A stretch of DNA of 64,000 nucleotides from Amphiduros pacificus (taxonomy: Eukaryota; Annelida; Polychaeta; Phyllodocida; Hesionidae). Location of the stretch: contig OX439005.1 of NCBI GenBank assembly GCA_949316495.1, positions 7,597,001 through 7,661,000 of the forward strand. The letters run 5' to 3'. The translations under genes and the position numbers were made by a program. The notes under the pieces are model-generated. The model was not told the DNA's origin, did no database searches, and saw only the letters and a list, made by a program, of their open reading frames with translations. The number at the start of each line of letters is the position of its first letter. Within the stretch, counting starts at the first letter, position 1. Shown here one piece after another: positions 24,901-37,292 of this stretch.

Positions 24901-27900
24901 CCTTCCTGGTGTAATAAATATTACATGGCTCAGTAGGACCTTACCTTCCTGGTGTAGCAAATAGCACATGGCTCAGTAGGACCTTACCTTCCTGGTGTAG
25001 CAAATAGCACGTGGCTCAGTAGGGCTCTCGACCGATTCACCAATGCATCTTGTTTTGCACTAAAAAACTAAAATATATGGGACAAAGGTCATCAATGTTT
25101 CCATTATAATATTTTTGTTCATTTATATCACAAATAATTCAGTGTCAGTCAGGAACTAATAATCACTGATCAATTTCTATCTAAATTAATGAAAAATAAG
25201 CTGATATATGCTAATTATTGCTTTTTTGTAATGTTTTTTAAAGTTTTCTGTAAAGGCCTGCAAATTGCTTTCTCAATTCTCTTTGGTTAATATTTGTCAT
25301 GTTATTCAAAATGGCAGTCTCTGTGACATTTTAGTGATATACATATTATAGCTGGAAAAATAGAAAAAATAGATAGAATTTTTCCCATGAAAAATACATC
25401 TTATCTACGAATGACTAAGAACTCCTACTAAAATTTTCAAAAAAAAATGACGGACAGACAGAATGACAAAAAAATCCCCATCACTGGAGAAGCTATAGGC
25501 CGATTGCCGATCTCCATGTTGTTGTTTTTTTCCCATTGAAAAGTACACACCGGAACTGTACAACTTTACCGGAACCAAAACTGTACAACTCCACTATATT
25601 TAATCATTGGTCGGAGAGATTGGCAGGGGGCCTATGCTATGCTATGCTTTGCTAACAAGTTTTGTCTTGCTAACATTAGAGTTTAAATTTGACTAGTCAC
25701 AGATGTCCATATCAATGACAAAATATTACATCTTATATGTAGGTATCTCTGTTAAAATCTATTTCCATGAGGTGTTTCTTCCATGAAGCAATATATCTTA
25801 ATTTTGGTCCTCCGTCTTTGCCATTTTGTTAAGATAAGCCAAATTCTTCACTTGTAGGAATCAACAAAACATAAAATCCCCTTGTGACAACTGGGTGTCA
25901 GTTTCCTTTCCTAGACTGTTTTTATTGTGATTGGGCCTTTGATGCTGAGGGTTTGTTCACCCTCCATTATCTGTTATGATTACAACTGACTGCATTGAAC
26001 TGTATGGGTTCCTCTCTGAACAAATACAAAGTTAATTGTCATCTTATCTGTTATCTGAGATGCCTGGTTGCTTTTGCTGGTACAACATCCGAGTTAGCAT
26101 GTACTGAACTCAGACAGCTGGTTCATGCAACTAACACCTCACGTTATCTGTATACGGTATATTTACACAGCATAAAATACATAATTCCCAAAAGAATAAA
26201 TCCAAATTTGAACATTGGGATTGAAATTAGAATTATCTCTTAGATCAGATATCAATAAGAGTTCAGTTCTGACCCGAATCAATAATGCGAGAAGAGACCC
26301 CCTATCAGCGGCAGATTATTATCTACTTCTCACCTGTAAATGAGCTCCATAGTTGTGGGCCACAAACCTCAATGTTTTACACATCACCTTTCTCTTCTCT
26401 GAGTCAAAATCCTGTGACATCATCAAGAAAATAATACTTTAGAGGTAACTGTGAGGTAAAAACGTACTTTAGAGGTAACTTTAGTGATAACTCAAAACGT
26501 ACTTTAGAGGTAACAAATTAATGTGTTTGAAAATTTGAATATTCATTCCAATTTATGTGCCTGTTAATATTCTTGACCATATACATTTTTTTTAAATTCT
26601 GCTGTTCAAATTATTCAAGTATTATTTGATTAGATATGGTAGAATATTGCACCACATACCTGGAACACATCATACTTTCCACCAATGATAACTAATGGAA
26701 CTGGGAAAGGATCAATCATGTCCTTGTCCTGGTGAATAAAAAACAACAACCAAATCAGATTGCAAAGAGAAAATTCCAATCATTATCATGCTTGTCTGCA
26801 TGATAGTGAAGTTCAGGTAGACTTGACAAATTTCCAAAATACTGCATATATTTATCACAGGTCTGGAATGATTAATATTGATTTGAATGTTGCTATAAGT
26901 ATGTACACAAACACATGACAATAACAATAGAGTAATAACTGGAATAACCTGTACCCTGCAGAGTAAACATCACTCAAAATGGTTCACTAACATGTCATTC
27001 AAAAAGGGCAGGTGGACATATATATATAGGAACCAAGGACATTTTGATGTAAAAACTTGAGGTAAATGATAATAACAGCCAGAAGAATGGACTACTCACG
27101 GGGTGCTCCTCTCCGAGTCTTTCCCATAATTTCTTTTTCAGCTTGTCTTTGATGTTTGGGTCTTCTCTCCTTGCTTCACTGATGGCCGTGTCTACTTGAG
27201 ACCGCAGCACTTTGATCAGGGTCTCCAGGGTATACCACAGCTCATTTGGTGTCGACAAGTCCAGAACCAAAACTATGGACATGGATCTACAAAGTAACTC
27301 TTACTTACAATCAGTCATATATATCCTTCTTTCTCTTTATTTTTACAATTATTCACGATTTGAGGAAAGAGAGAGTATTGGTTTGGATTGTCAGTGAAGT
27401 ACTTATTTAGGATTGAGAAAATACAAATCACATTCTCCTCCTGACTGGGTCATTTCTTGGTCATTATTATAGCCTTCAATGCCAGAGATTGGGACTCCAC
27501 AGAGTTTTAATCTTTGCTATTTTTAATTTTCCCAAGATAAAAAGACAATTTTTTGTTCATCCCTAAAGTAGTCATGTTATTAGCTGTATAAATTATTTAT
27601 TAAACTTAAATTGCATAAAACAAACAAAATATAAATAATTGAAATAAATGTTGATGTTTACTTGATAGAAGTCGGGTTGATTGGAGCATCTATCAGCTTT
27701 GTGAGCCATGTCCCTCCTCCCAGCTCCCAGATGTGACCTACATCCTTCGCCTGAAACAGAATTGTTTTTTTTTTAAGACCAGACTTTTCAAAACTAATGT
27801 CTTTGTCATTCTCACTGTAAAACATGTAATTTGATTTTTCAATATAATTCAAATCAGCTCATTCTCATATTTATTTAATTTCATTGGTCATGAAAATATT

Positions 27901-29763
27901 GTTTCAATATTATATAGCTTGATTGCTTTACAATTGTGACCAGTTAAACTTGAAGATTGGTGCCGTTGGAACTCACAATGTTATGACCTTTTGCTCTTCT
28001 GCCAAATGTGTATTCTAATGCTACAGTTGGCTTTGGAGGCTCATCTCTAAAAAGAATACAAAAACCAAATGTTGTAAATTTTATCTGAACATTTTGGTCA
28101 ATGAGTGATATTAAACTATCTTGGGAGGAACATTTACAATTTTCGTATTTTCTTTAAGATATTTGACCCTTGATACCCCAAACATGTTTTCTTTTCTGGG
28201 ATTGGTCAAAATGGAAACCCAGTATCTTTTTCCAAAATTAACTACTTATTCCAATATATGATTATGAACTTCATGCTCAATAATTATTACATTTCATACT
28301 GAGATTTAAAAAAATATAAATACAAAAAGCATAATATCTTACCTGTCAAGAAATCTCAAAATTAGTGATGTTTTTCCCTGTAAAGCATAAATATAATATT
28401 TCAGCAAAATAAAAACACGAGCACAAATCAAATAGATATTATCATTTTTTGATAAATATTTTCTTGTGTATGAGACATATGATAGAAATGTTATCAAGTT
28501 TCAGGTGATTGTAATGCATACTGAGTTTTTGCTTCCCAGGAACAACACAGATGCCTCCTCACTTGCTTTCTCTTCTGAAAAAGAAATCATCAACTCTTCA
28601 GAATAAAAGTTTCAATTCAAAACCAGAGATATGCACTCGATTCAATTACATTTCATCTTTGTTTTGCTTTATATCTAAACATAAAGAAATTTTGTTGCAT
28701 TAAATTTATGAAATATTGTTGTCAAAGTATTATTCACATTTGTAAAATTAATTTCTATCTCGTTTTTTTTTTTTCAAGTAAAAATGATCATAATAACCTT
28801 CATCTGTATGTGTTTTGTCAATGGCAATGTCCCAAAGTCCTTTTTCGACACTGAAATTCATTAGAGTCTTACTTTAATAGTATTCATTAGAGTCTTACTT
28901 TAATAGTATTCATTAGTCTTACTTTAATAGTATTCAAAAGTATAAATCTCTCCTGTATTATGGAACAGTCAGACAATCTTAAAGATAGAATTTCATCCTT
29001 TATGAAAATAATGAACAACTAAAACAAAAAAGTAACTGTTTTTTTACGTAAAATAACACTGATGTCTTATACTCCTGGATGTAATGGCAGTTTTGATATT
29101 TTTATTATTTCCCAAAGTTTTCTGAGAAGATGACTTCACCTTTATATCATATTTCAGAACAGCACTGCCACAACATCTGGTAAGTTCACAAAACTACAGG
29201 CCCAAGCTGGAGTGGTGTAGTGGGACAAATATAATTTACTTTGAAATAATTTCTTCATGATTTGGGGCATTATTTGTGCAAAAGGTATTAAGCATTAACC
29301 CTGTAAATTCTTGTGTAAAGAGCATATCTTTCCGTGAATATCATGATATATTGAAGTTTAACATCAAGTATTAAGATGAGTTGCAATAAGACATAGAAGT
29401 TTCACTCTTAGCAGAGATCTCTCAGCCATCAGTTGCATATGACGGGTAAACACAGGTAGCATGAACTTTTTTTTACCTCAATTGAGGCTCAAGGTAGCAC
29501 TGTGTGACGTCATTCTGACACTATTCAAAAGACAATACCTTTCAAAACATCATAAGCATATTACCATACTCTGATGATGACAATTATACCCTTTAGTGCC
29601 TCTATGATAACACTCCACATAAAAAGAAAGAAGTGTGCTTTCATGAGGGGGCTTTGAATCAGGGCCTTGTTCAAATAGATTCAACATACACTCGTGGGGA
29701 TGTATCAATCAAAATGGTTAATATACAAATAGATTTATCACCTTTATGTGAATTTTAAGTTTT

Positions 29764-29799
<36 letters not shown>

Positions 29800-31782
29800 A
29801 AAATTGGTGATTAAAATGTTATTTTCCAACTTAGTGTCTCAATCAACTTTGCATTCTGGAGTCACTGAGATCAGAGATATTTAAACAGAGATTGGAAACA
29901 GCAGGTCTGCCACTCGGTGTCAGCGCGGTTCACCATGCAACTCTGACGTGCTACTGTTGTGGATCAGCGATAAATAGCTTTGTATTTATTACACAAATTC
30001 TTCCATTCTTAATGTCATTGATGTGCAATTAACATAGATACCGTATTTACTGTGGCAACAGTGAGATCGGTTTGCCTGAGTGATAAAGCAGAACTTCAGC
30101 TTGTTTCCAATCTCTGTATTAAATGTCTCTGTTGAAATTTACATTGATACACCTATGTAAAGACCTGGCTGGAAACAAGATCCAAATTATCTGATGTCAC
30201 CAGTTAAAAGTAAATGGAAAAGTTAAGTTATGTCTGTGGAGCACTTGCATTTTATCCCAGCACATTTTCTGGCTAATTTTACATGCTGGGCAGAATAGGA
30301 TTCGAAACAATGCGAGTTGTATGTTTTTCTCAAATTGTTCGCAATAGTGCAAAACTTATCGTTCAGACAGAGGAATTGATGTTTGCCACATTATGCCAGC
30401 ACCATCCAGTTATTATCAAATATGAAGCCACATCTACATCTACATCTACATCTATTAATTTACTCTGCAAATCCAATTGGGATCCCGCATAAGCTCTGCA
30501 CTTGTCAAGAGGTGAATATTTGGTGGGGCAAAATACAAATGTAAGCCATCGTGTCATCCCTTGCACTCTGACTCAAAATGGTTTCTAATTGCATGTTGGG
30601 AATCTCTTACAGGCAACGACAACAGAGCTGCGGACGACAACAGAGCTGCGGTTTCATTTTCAAAGCATTTCAAGTGTGTCTGTACTGTTGTCTGACACAT
30701 GCATGTGCCAACAAAGTCAAAGTTGGCTGGACTACCTAATTTTTTTCTGGACTAGTGTGTCTAAATACTTATTTGATAAAATTTATAACCATGGTTATTC
30801 AATATGCTCATTGAAGTGTTGGGGTCAAAAGTTTATGATCCACTCAGTCTGACGTCATTATCATGATTACATTGTAACAAAATTAAAGCCCAAGAGAATG
30901 TTACAAAATGATGTCATTGAGCCAGAACAATGGTGTTACCGGTGGAGGACGTTGCCGTCCTTCCCGGCCGTTAGGGGTTAACGACTGATAAACAACAGTG
31001 ACCGGCAACTGTCCGAAACCGGCAGATGAAACTCGGACATTTTTAACACAGTCAAACATCTAGCACACCTTGTTGTATTAATTACAATTGAGCTGAATGT
31101 TGTGCCTCGCATGTCATCTTGGGAGTCCTCTGCCTTTCAAAACGCTATAAGTGTTTATTTGTTTTCACGGCACGAGTAATGATGTCACTGTCAAATGACG
31201 TCAGAAGTGGTGACGTAACCAACATCACCGTATAACTCAATGTAAACTCGGACAATCTGCAGGTTTACTGAATGCATGAATTTCCCGGTAGTTCTGTAAA
31301 TATTGAAAGCATATCATTTTTACTTATATATAAGCATATCATTTTTACTTATATATATATATAGGCCTTTAAAGTAGACGGTCTTCTTTCGATGTGAGCA
31401 GTTTTTACAAAGTTTTGAAAGGTTTTGTGAAAATCGGGAGTGAAAAACATGAAAATGTCCGGATTTGGTTGCCGGTCACTGTACATCGCAGCTCTGTACT
31501 ACTGTAGTCATCGGCTGCATGCAACTGACCCTATAACTTAAGTTTTCCTTATCTTTACCAGACCAGACAAGGCTTTTCTCTGAGAAGACTTCCCAAAGAC
31601 CTATTTTAATTAATTTTCAGTTTTGGAATTTGTGGCTAGCATGTAACTTTTGTAAGTTTTATCATGCAATAAATTGATTTTATTTCCATATTTATTCAAA
31701 TTATTTTCATTATTTTCACACATCGAACGTCATTATACAAACTTTCACATTGTATAAAATCTTACCTTTTTGATTTTGTCAT
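21930..31782 (-). CDS. DYNC2LI1: Cytoplasmic dynein 2 light intermediate chain 1
   Basis: Subunit of dynein-2, the motor for retrograde intraflagellar transport in cilia. Fifteen coding exons were joined by hand: 31782-31766, 28850-28798, 28574-28522, 28377-28343, 28046-27977, 27750-27662, 27286-27100, 26728-26660, 26411-26334, 25067-24988, 23733-23663, 23186-23141, 22707-22656, 22410-22318, 22007-21930. All have AG/GT borders and consistent phase, giving 356 residues and TGA; human is about 350. Diagnostic segments are the P-loop GSKNSGKT (residues 37-44), [87 protein letters not shown] and [11 protein letters not shown] near the C-terminus. The 17-nt first exon (MTKSK) is inferred from frame continuity with the acceptor at 28851-28852; an ATG at 28861 is an alternative if that splice is wrong. 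Exon 10's donor is copied in a 43-bp array. No residue loss suggests decay. Confidence 0.93.
22516..22630 (+). repeat. Dispersed repeat family, copy 2
   Basis: Short copy of the dispersed family, with GGACAGACAGACAGAATGAC followed by AGAAAATTCCCTC. It lies in the DYNC2LI1 intron between exons 14 and 13. Confidence 0.5.
23865..25023 (-). repeat. 43-bp minisatellite copying the DYNC2LI1 exon 10 splice donor
   Basis: About 27 copies of a 43-bp unit start within exon 10 (25067-24988). On the gene strand each unit is the last 36 nt of the exon (CCTACTGAGCC ... CACCAGGAAG) followed by 7 intron bases GTAAGGT. The rightmost copy is the authentic exon end; the rest lie in the intron. Two subtypes alternate, one with GCTATTTGCTAC as in the exon, one with AATATTTATTAC. 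Nearly every copy keeps AAG/GTAAGG. Reading through the first donor gives GGA AGG TAA, an immediate stop, so use of an inner donor would truncate the protein. Confidence 0.95.
25205..25510 (+). repeat. Dispersed repeat family, copy 3
   Basis: About 300 bp, matching the copy at 52480-52760 along its length: TTATTCAAAATGGCAGTCTC, then GTGATAT, then ACTAAGAACTC, then GACAGACAGAATGACA and CCCCATCACTG. In an intron of DYNC2LI1. Confidence 0.6.
28859..28938. repeat. Three 26-bp direct repeats beside an exon 2 acceptor
   Basis: TTAGAGTCTTACTTTAATAG plus TATTCA is repeated three times (the third shortened), directly upstream of the DYNC2LI1 exon 2 acceptor on the gene strand. The array therefore abuts a 3' splice site but does not include it. 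Confidence 0.85.
29768..29797. repeat. Poly-T tract
   Basis: About 30 consecutive T. On the minus strand it is poly-A, possibly the tail of a decayed retroposon, but no body was recognised. Confidence 0.8.
30605..30710 (-). mobile_element. Partial copy of the ACAACAGAGCTG MITE family
   Basis: Contains two copies of GACGACAACAGAGCTGCGG. The following ~80 bases match, in reverse orientation, the inner right end of the element at 38832-39322 (CTTTGAAAATG, GGCACATG, TCTGACA blocks). It lies in DYNC2LI1 intron 1. The far end was not found with confidence. Confidence 0.5.
30995..31482. mobile_element. Inverted-repeat element of unknown family
   Basis: A perfect 15-bp inverted repeat, ACAGTGACCGGCAAC at 30995-31009 and its complement at 31468-31482, is followed inward by another inverted pair (CGGACATTTT near 31034 and AAAATGTCCG near 31453). 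The interior is non-coding. The right flank reads GCAGCTCTGTAC ... CATCGGCTG, resembling the end of the ACAACAGAGCTG family, so this may be a hybrid or nested element. No target duplication was found. Confidence 0.5.
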
Positions 31783-32117
31783 TATTCGGCCAGACCCTTC
31801 CCAATTTGCAATCGTTTACTATAACACACAATTTCTTGACAGCTGTCAAACCAAAGTTAGCAACCAAAACAACAACATGTGCAAGGAATTTGCTCCGGTG
31901 CGCACTTGTCAATGGCGAGGAGCTATGATTGGTCGTTTGGTAGTGTAACTAAACCCTAAATAAAACTCATAGCGCTGTTTCAACGTCTCAAAATATACGT
32001 TTGCATTCTATGAAAAAATATCTTCAAACTTTTAACTTCAGATATAAGATATGGTGCACAAATGTGAGATTAAGACATAATACATTCCCTTAGCTGCGGG
32101 ATTGTCAATAAGCCAAC
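31783..32117. promoter_or_regulatory. Bidirectional promoter between DYNC2LI1 and KIFBP
   Basis: Only 335 bp separate the inferred DYNC2LI1 start (31782, minus) from the KIFBP start (32118, plus). The interval has an inverted CCAAT box (ATTGG, 31928-31932) and an AGCAAC half-site like those bound by RFX factors, the usual regulators of ciliary genes, though no full X-box is visible. There is no TATA box at a convincing place. The shared promoter is inferred from layout. Confidence 0.6.
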
Positions 32118-35100
32118 ATGGAAGCTGTCAATCAGTTTCTCGCCGACGAAGGACAAGAAAAGTTCGAGAAAGCACGTATATTAAATGACGAGGAGTCAAA
32201 AAATGACCCAGAAAGCGAGCCTTACAAGTCTAAGTACAAGGCAAGAGAAATCTTGTCTGATTTAAGAGAGACAGTTGAGAAATATCAGGGCGATGATCCA
32301 GAAAACTCCAGGCATGTACATATTTATTATACATGACATGTATATGATTACCTCATTTGATTGAGTATATTTATGATTTTATTACCCCTGGCGACCAGTT
32401 TACGCCGATGAAGTAGACCGTGACTGTCAGCGACTAAAAACGTCCTCTGCAGCTTAAATAGTCAGGCACCAAAGATATAGGCGAAATAGATTCAGTGCAA
32501 ATATAAAAGAAGAGCTTCTAGATTTGTGTCTGGTAATTGGAAGAGAGAAGCAGACACTGATGTGATGATAGGCCTGATATAGATGTAGACTAAGCATTCA
32601 TTGAGCCTGTTGCAAAACCAATTGGCATCCCTGCTGATAGTGCACCCTAGGGAGCATCCCTGCTGATAGTGCCAGAACGCCCCAGGGATCCAGCTGGAAC
32701 ATCCTTGCTGATAGCGCCAGAACACCCCAGGGATCCAGCTGGAGCATCCTTGCTGATAGTGCCAGAACACCCCAGGGATCCAGCTGGAGCATCCCTGCTG
32801 ATAGCGCCAGAACACCCCAGGGATCCAGCTGGAGCATCCCTGCTGATAGTGCCAGAACACCCCAGGGATCCAGCTGGAGCATCCCTGCTGATAGCGCCAG
32901 AACACCCCAGGGATCCAGCTGGAGCATCCCTGCTGATAGTGCCAGAACACCCCAGGGATCCAGCTGGAGCATCCCTGCTGATAGTGCCAGAACACCCCAG
33001 GGATCCAGCTGGAGCATCCTTGCTGATAGCGCCAGAACACCCCAGGGATCCAGCTGGAGCATCCTTGCTGATAGCGCCAGAACACCCCAGGGATCCAGCT
33101 GGAGCATCCCTGCTGATAGTGCCAGAACGCCCCAGGAATCCAGCTGGAGCTTCCCTGCTGATAGTGCCAGAACATCCCTGCTGCTGACATCAGCCTTTGC
33201 CCGCAAGGAGTTCCTGAATGATGCAGAATTTACAGTTACCAGTGTAGTTGCATCAGGTGGAAGATTATTCCAGTCAGTGTTCGTCCTTGTATTTGCAAGG
33301 GCTTGTTGCCTTTTCAATATAGTGATTTTCAAGAATTTTCCTTGTAGATGCTGATTTTGACATTTCCTGGATGTTTTAAGCTATTTGTCTATTTATAGCC
33401 TGTTGTATCAAGGGTTTAGTTTCCTCCCTGCCAGTGAATCCCTTTTTAAGTATTCAAGGATATTTTGCTAAAACAGCTGATTCTCTCTTCCATTTGCCAG
33501 ACTGTTCCCTTTCCACTGGTCAATGTATTTCTTGATGCATATATTTAGAGGCACACCAGGATATTGCAGCAAACTCTTTGATATTTCCCCAGGCACATTT
33601 TGAAATTCCCTCTCACAAAGACTAATACTTGATTTGCTTTGCAAACAATGCTGTTAATATATCCATCCCATTTCGTATATGTTTGTGGTTCCATCCCCAG
33701 ACTGGGATGATGTTCAACATGTTGCAAGATGTTACAATGTAATCTATATTGCTTTGCATCAAAGTAACAATTATTATCACCTAAACATGTTGAACCTTAT
33801 TTTTCTGGATGTGGATTGAGTGAATGCTCATCTCTATAATTTACCAAGATACAGCACAGGTCAGGCTGACACCTCAGTTTATGTGCCAATAAAATTAATA
33901 ATTTTTTGTATTGTTTGGTTTGCAGATGGACCTATCTTTTGGCTGCAGTTCATTTCAAGCTCGGAAGCAACTATGCTGAAACTGAGGAATTAGGCACTGG
34001 GGAAGAACATCTTAAAAAATGTGAAGAACTTCTTGAAGAGAACAAGATGAATAAATATGTGTGTAGTCTATATTTTGACACACTCAACCAGCTGGGAATC
34101 TTATGGACAGGACGAAGATATAATGATAAGGCCCTGGATTATCTGTGCAAGGCAGAAAGTCTGTACAAAGATTACAAGCATGAGGTTGGTAGCAACCCTC
34201 TAATGGTGACTGAACTGCTCCAGCCAGAAACAGAAGCTGAGGATGAGAACATTCACAAAAAACGAGAAGATGCCTTTGAAGATATATACACGCATACACT
34301 TTATTATCTGGCGCAGGTTCATGGTAAGATTGGCGAGAGTCAGAAGTCTGCGGAATATTGCCACGAGACGCTGCATCGGCAGCTGGACACGATGAAGTAC
34401 ACGCCTCGGGACTGGGCCCTGAACTGTGCCACACTGTCACAGTACTACATCACAATGCAAGACTTCACCATGGCCAGGCACTGCATGGCTGCATCAAGCA
34501 CCATCCTGAAGGAGTGCGGAGACCCAGGCCCATACCAGGCACCAACCGACGAGATGTCACAGGAAGAAATAGACCAGAACGATCTCCTGCCCAGGATGCA
34601 CAGCGACATCGCACGGTGCTGGGCCAAGTACGGCTTACAACTACTGGAAACATCCATGGATAAACTCCTCACAGAGGAACAACTGGATGATGATGACCAT
34701 AATGAAGATATTAACCAAGACCAGAAAGAGGATGATGATGAAAAGAAGAAGAAAAAGAACGAAGAGGATGATGAGGAAGCTCAGGCCAAGAAGGCACATG
34801 AAGAGAACAAGAAGTCTGCCCTGTTTTTCAACTTGGAGGTAACCTCAGTTGAAGAACAAATAACAGATAAGTATCTCCAGAATTTTGAGCAAGCCAGAGA
34901 AGCTTTCCTGTGTGTGCAGAAATGGCTGAATCAGGCAAAGGAATATTACGCCTTAGACGGACACTGTTCTGATCATGTGGAAATTATGCAGGACCTCAGC
35001 AAGGCTTACAAATTCCTGGCTTTCTTTGAGCCCAGCTTTGACCGGCAGTGTAAGATGCATAAACGGCGTGTTGACCTGTTGAGTGCCCTACAAAAGGAGC

Positions 35101-35585
35101 TTAACCCTCAGTACTACCTGCTTGTATGCAGACAGTTGATGTTTGAAGCAGCGGAGTCTTACAGCAGCATCCTGGACCTCAAGCTGGCCATGATCGAAGA
35201 AGAGGGAGGCACACCCAATTTCCATGCTATCAAGAAAATCAACCAGTTAGCAGAAAATAGCATTGCTAAATATAAAGAATATATTGACTCTTTGAAAACA
35301 TCAGAAAAAATACTGCCGGACAGGTTTTCAAATGATGATGAGCGACCAGCACTGGTGGCACACTTTTGTATGGGCACACTTTTTTCCAAATTCATACATC
35401 CAGATGTCAACAAGAGACTGGCTTGTATGAACCAATCCCTTCAATATTATAAATTCCTAGTGGATTATGTTAAGAAGAATCCAGAGTCTGAGGTGAGAAT
35501 AAAAGCTGAACATGACATTTGTAAAGAGATGGCATTGTTATTGCCTGCCAAGATGGATCGGGTCAGGGCAAGTGCTGAAATTTAA
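32118..35585 (+). CDS. KIFBP: KIF-binding protein (KIF1-binding protein)
   Basis: KIFBP binds the motor domains of certain kinesins (in vertebrates KIF1 and KIF15 types) and controls their microtubule binding. Two coding exons, 32118-32311 and 33926-35585, join in phase to 617 residues; the human protein is about 620. Matching blocks are EPYKSKYKAREIL, FKLGSNYAETEELGTGEEHL, NQLGILW, YTHTLYYLAQVHGKIGE, YCHETLHRQLD, WALNCATLSQYYI, RCWAKYGL, LAFFEPSFDRQCKMHKRRVD, LNPQYYLLVCRQLMFE and YKFLVDY. The family folds as TPR-like helices. A central stretch (about residues 320-370) is very acidic with a lysine run, probably a flexible loop. The intron is unusual: the donor is CCAG/GCATGT, a GC-AG intron required by the frame. 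It contains a 45-bp minisatellite. The start ATG is the first in frame and faces DYNC2LI1. Confidence 0.95.
32640..33185. repeat. 45-bp minisatellite in the KIFBP intron
   Basis: About 12 copies of a 45-bp unit beginning GGATCCAGCTGGAGCATCCC. It is open in several frames on both strands because 45 is a multiple of three. It starts about 330 bp inside the intron and does not copy a splice donor, unlike the arrays in the neighbouring genes. Confidence 0.93.
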
Positions 35586-36589
35586 AATCCCAATGCAGTA
35601 AACATAGATAAATTGTCTCTTTAAACAAATTAGCCGTGTTACCACAATGGTATTAATTTGATCACTCACTGATCTTGTATGGACTTGAACTTTGTCATTC
35701 CTTTTATTTTGTGGTCCGAGGGAGTGTTTATCAAATCTGAAAGCTATGGATTTGAATTAGCATGCCTCAACACCAAATTATCTTTCCCCACTTACCATGT
35801 AAAATCCATATTAAAAAGGTACATTTTAATTCTGATACAATTTAATACATATTTATTTATTCAGGAACACTTTTCATATTTTTATTATGGCACACATTGA
35901 CAACTTAAATACACTACAGTCAGCATATTTGTAATTTGTTTTAGATTGGTACATTTTATATTTATGAAGGTTTGAAGTCAAGGATAATTCAAAATGTGAA
36001 ACATTTACAGAAGTAATCTCAAAGAACTAATGGTATCTTTAAGAAATATGTCAGAATGAGTCAAATATATAAATAATGATGTTCACAGCTTAAATATATG
36101 AATGTTAAAGTAACTGTGATGAAGAATGTTCAGTGTGCAAAGCCGTATCCTCACAACTATATTCAGCTTATGTGATAACAAGTAAAATAGTAAACTGCAA
36201 GATATAGAGGCATTCATTGCATCCATCAATTCTACAATTTGACAGTTACATAATTATAAATTGTTATTAAGATTTCCTATAAACTATTTGGTGTATCTGG
36301 TGTATTGTGGTAAATTTAGCTCTCATGATTGGTTTCCTGTCAGTAAAACTGATAAAAAATCTCAATTGTAGCAAATTAATAAAAGTAATATATACCTGAA
36401 AAAAATATATATTGTACAGAATAATTTTTTACAGTGAAATCCTGGATTTAGTATCTTTTCTTCTTTGAAATAAGATGTAAAAGAAAAACTTTTTTTTTTT
36501 GACAACCCAAATTTGAACTAGATTTCAAGTCCAGATTCATTTTGAACCCAAAATCTTTTTCACCTGTGTCAGTGATGGGGGAGGGGGAT

Positions 36590-36790
36590 TTTCATCTGTT
36601 GATCAATTTGACCTTTTCCTCAGAAACTACTGGATGGATTTCTTAGCTATTCATAGGAAAGATGTTTTTTCAGAGGACAAATTCTATCTATTTTCCATAA
36701 GTTTCAGATCTTTTTCCATTTTGTTATTAAAAAAAGAAAATGGCCAAAGGTTGGACAGAATAACAGTTTGTGGTATTTTAAAGATTAATT
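36590..36790 (-). repeat. Dispersed repeat family, copy 4 (reversed)
   Basis: Reverse complement reads AAAATGG, GGAAAATAGATAGAATT, AATAGCTAAGAA, matching the copies at 25205-25510 and 52480-52760. A second reversed, shorter copy lies at 37975-38110 in the synthetase gene. Confidence 0.55.
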
Positions 36791-37292
36791 TCAAACTGGT
36801 TTTAATCAATGCTTGAATATTTTTAATAACTTAAAACAAAACATAAATGGTCTGAAATTTCACTATTATTCATTTATTTGTTACTTATCTCCAAATATGT
36901 CATCATAACGCTAAATAATACAGCCATAATCATAGTCTCATATCAGTTTTAAAAAAAACAAGCCTCATAATGTAGTCCAGTTACTAGCCACACTATATTT
37001 TGTATTGGAAATGCTCACATTATATCACAATACAGTCCAGATACTAATTTAAATTATAATCCAAATGCTAACCACAAAATATAGTACAAATGTTGGCTAC
37101 TATGTCCAGTCCAAATGTTGGCCCAATATTTTAGTCCAATTGCTAGCCCTACAATTCAGACCAAATGCTTGCTTCATAATAGTGTGATTTATGCTAAATG
37201 TTACCTTTAAAAATAAGTTCATGGAAATGTCCTTAATTTCAGAGCAGCCCTGTAATACCATCCATATACTAGCATTTGGAGTCTGTGATAAT

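Noticed and set aside
28859-28861. ATG at 28861 as the DYNC2LI1 start
   Set aside because: It lies inside a good acceptor context (AATTTCAG), and splicing there to the 17-nt exon near KIFBP keeps frame. Kept only as an alternative.
32492-33332. Large open frames on both strands
   Set aside because: 45-bp minisatellite within the KIFBP intron; the array is a multiple of three and stop-free in several frames.
34084-34672. Minus and alternate-frame open frames over KIFBP exon 2
   Set aside because: Shadows of the KIFBP coding frame.
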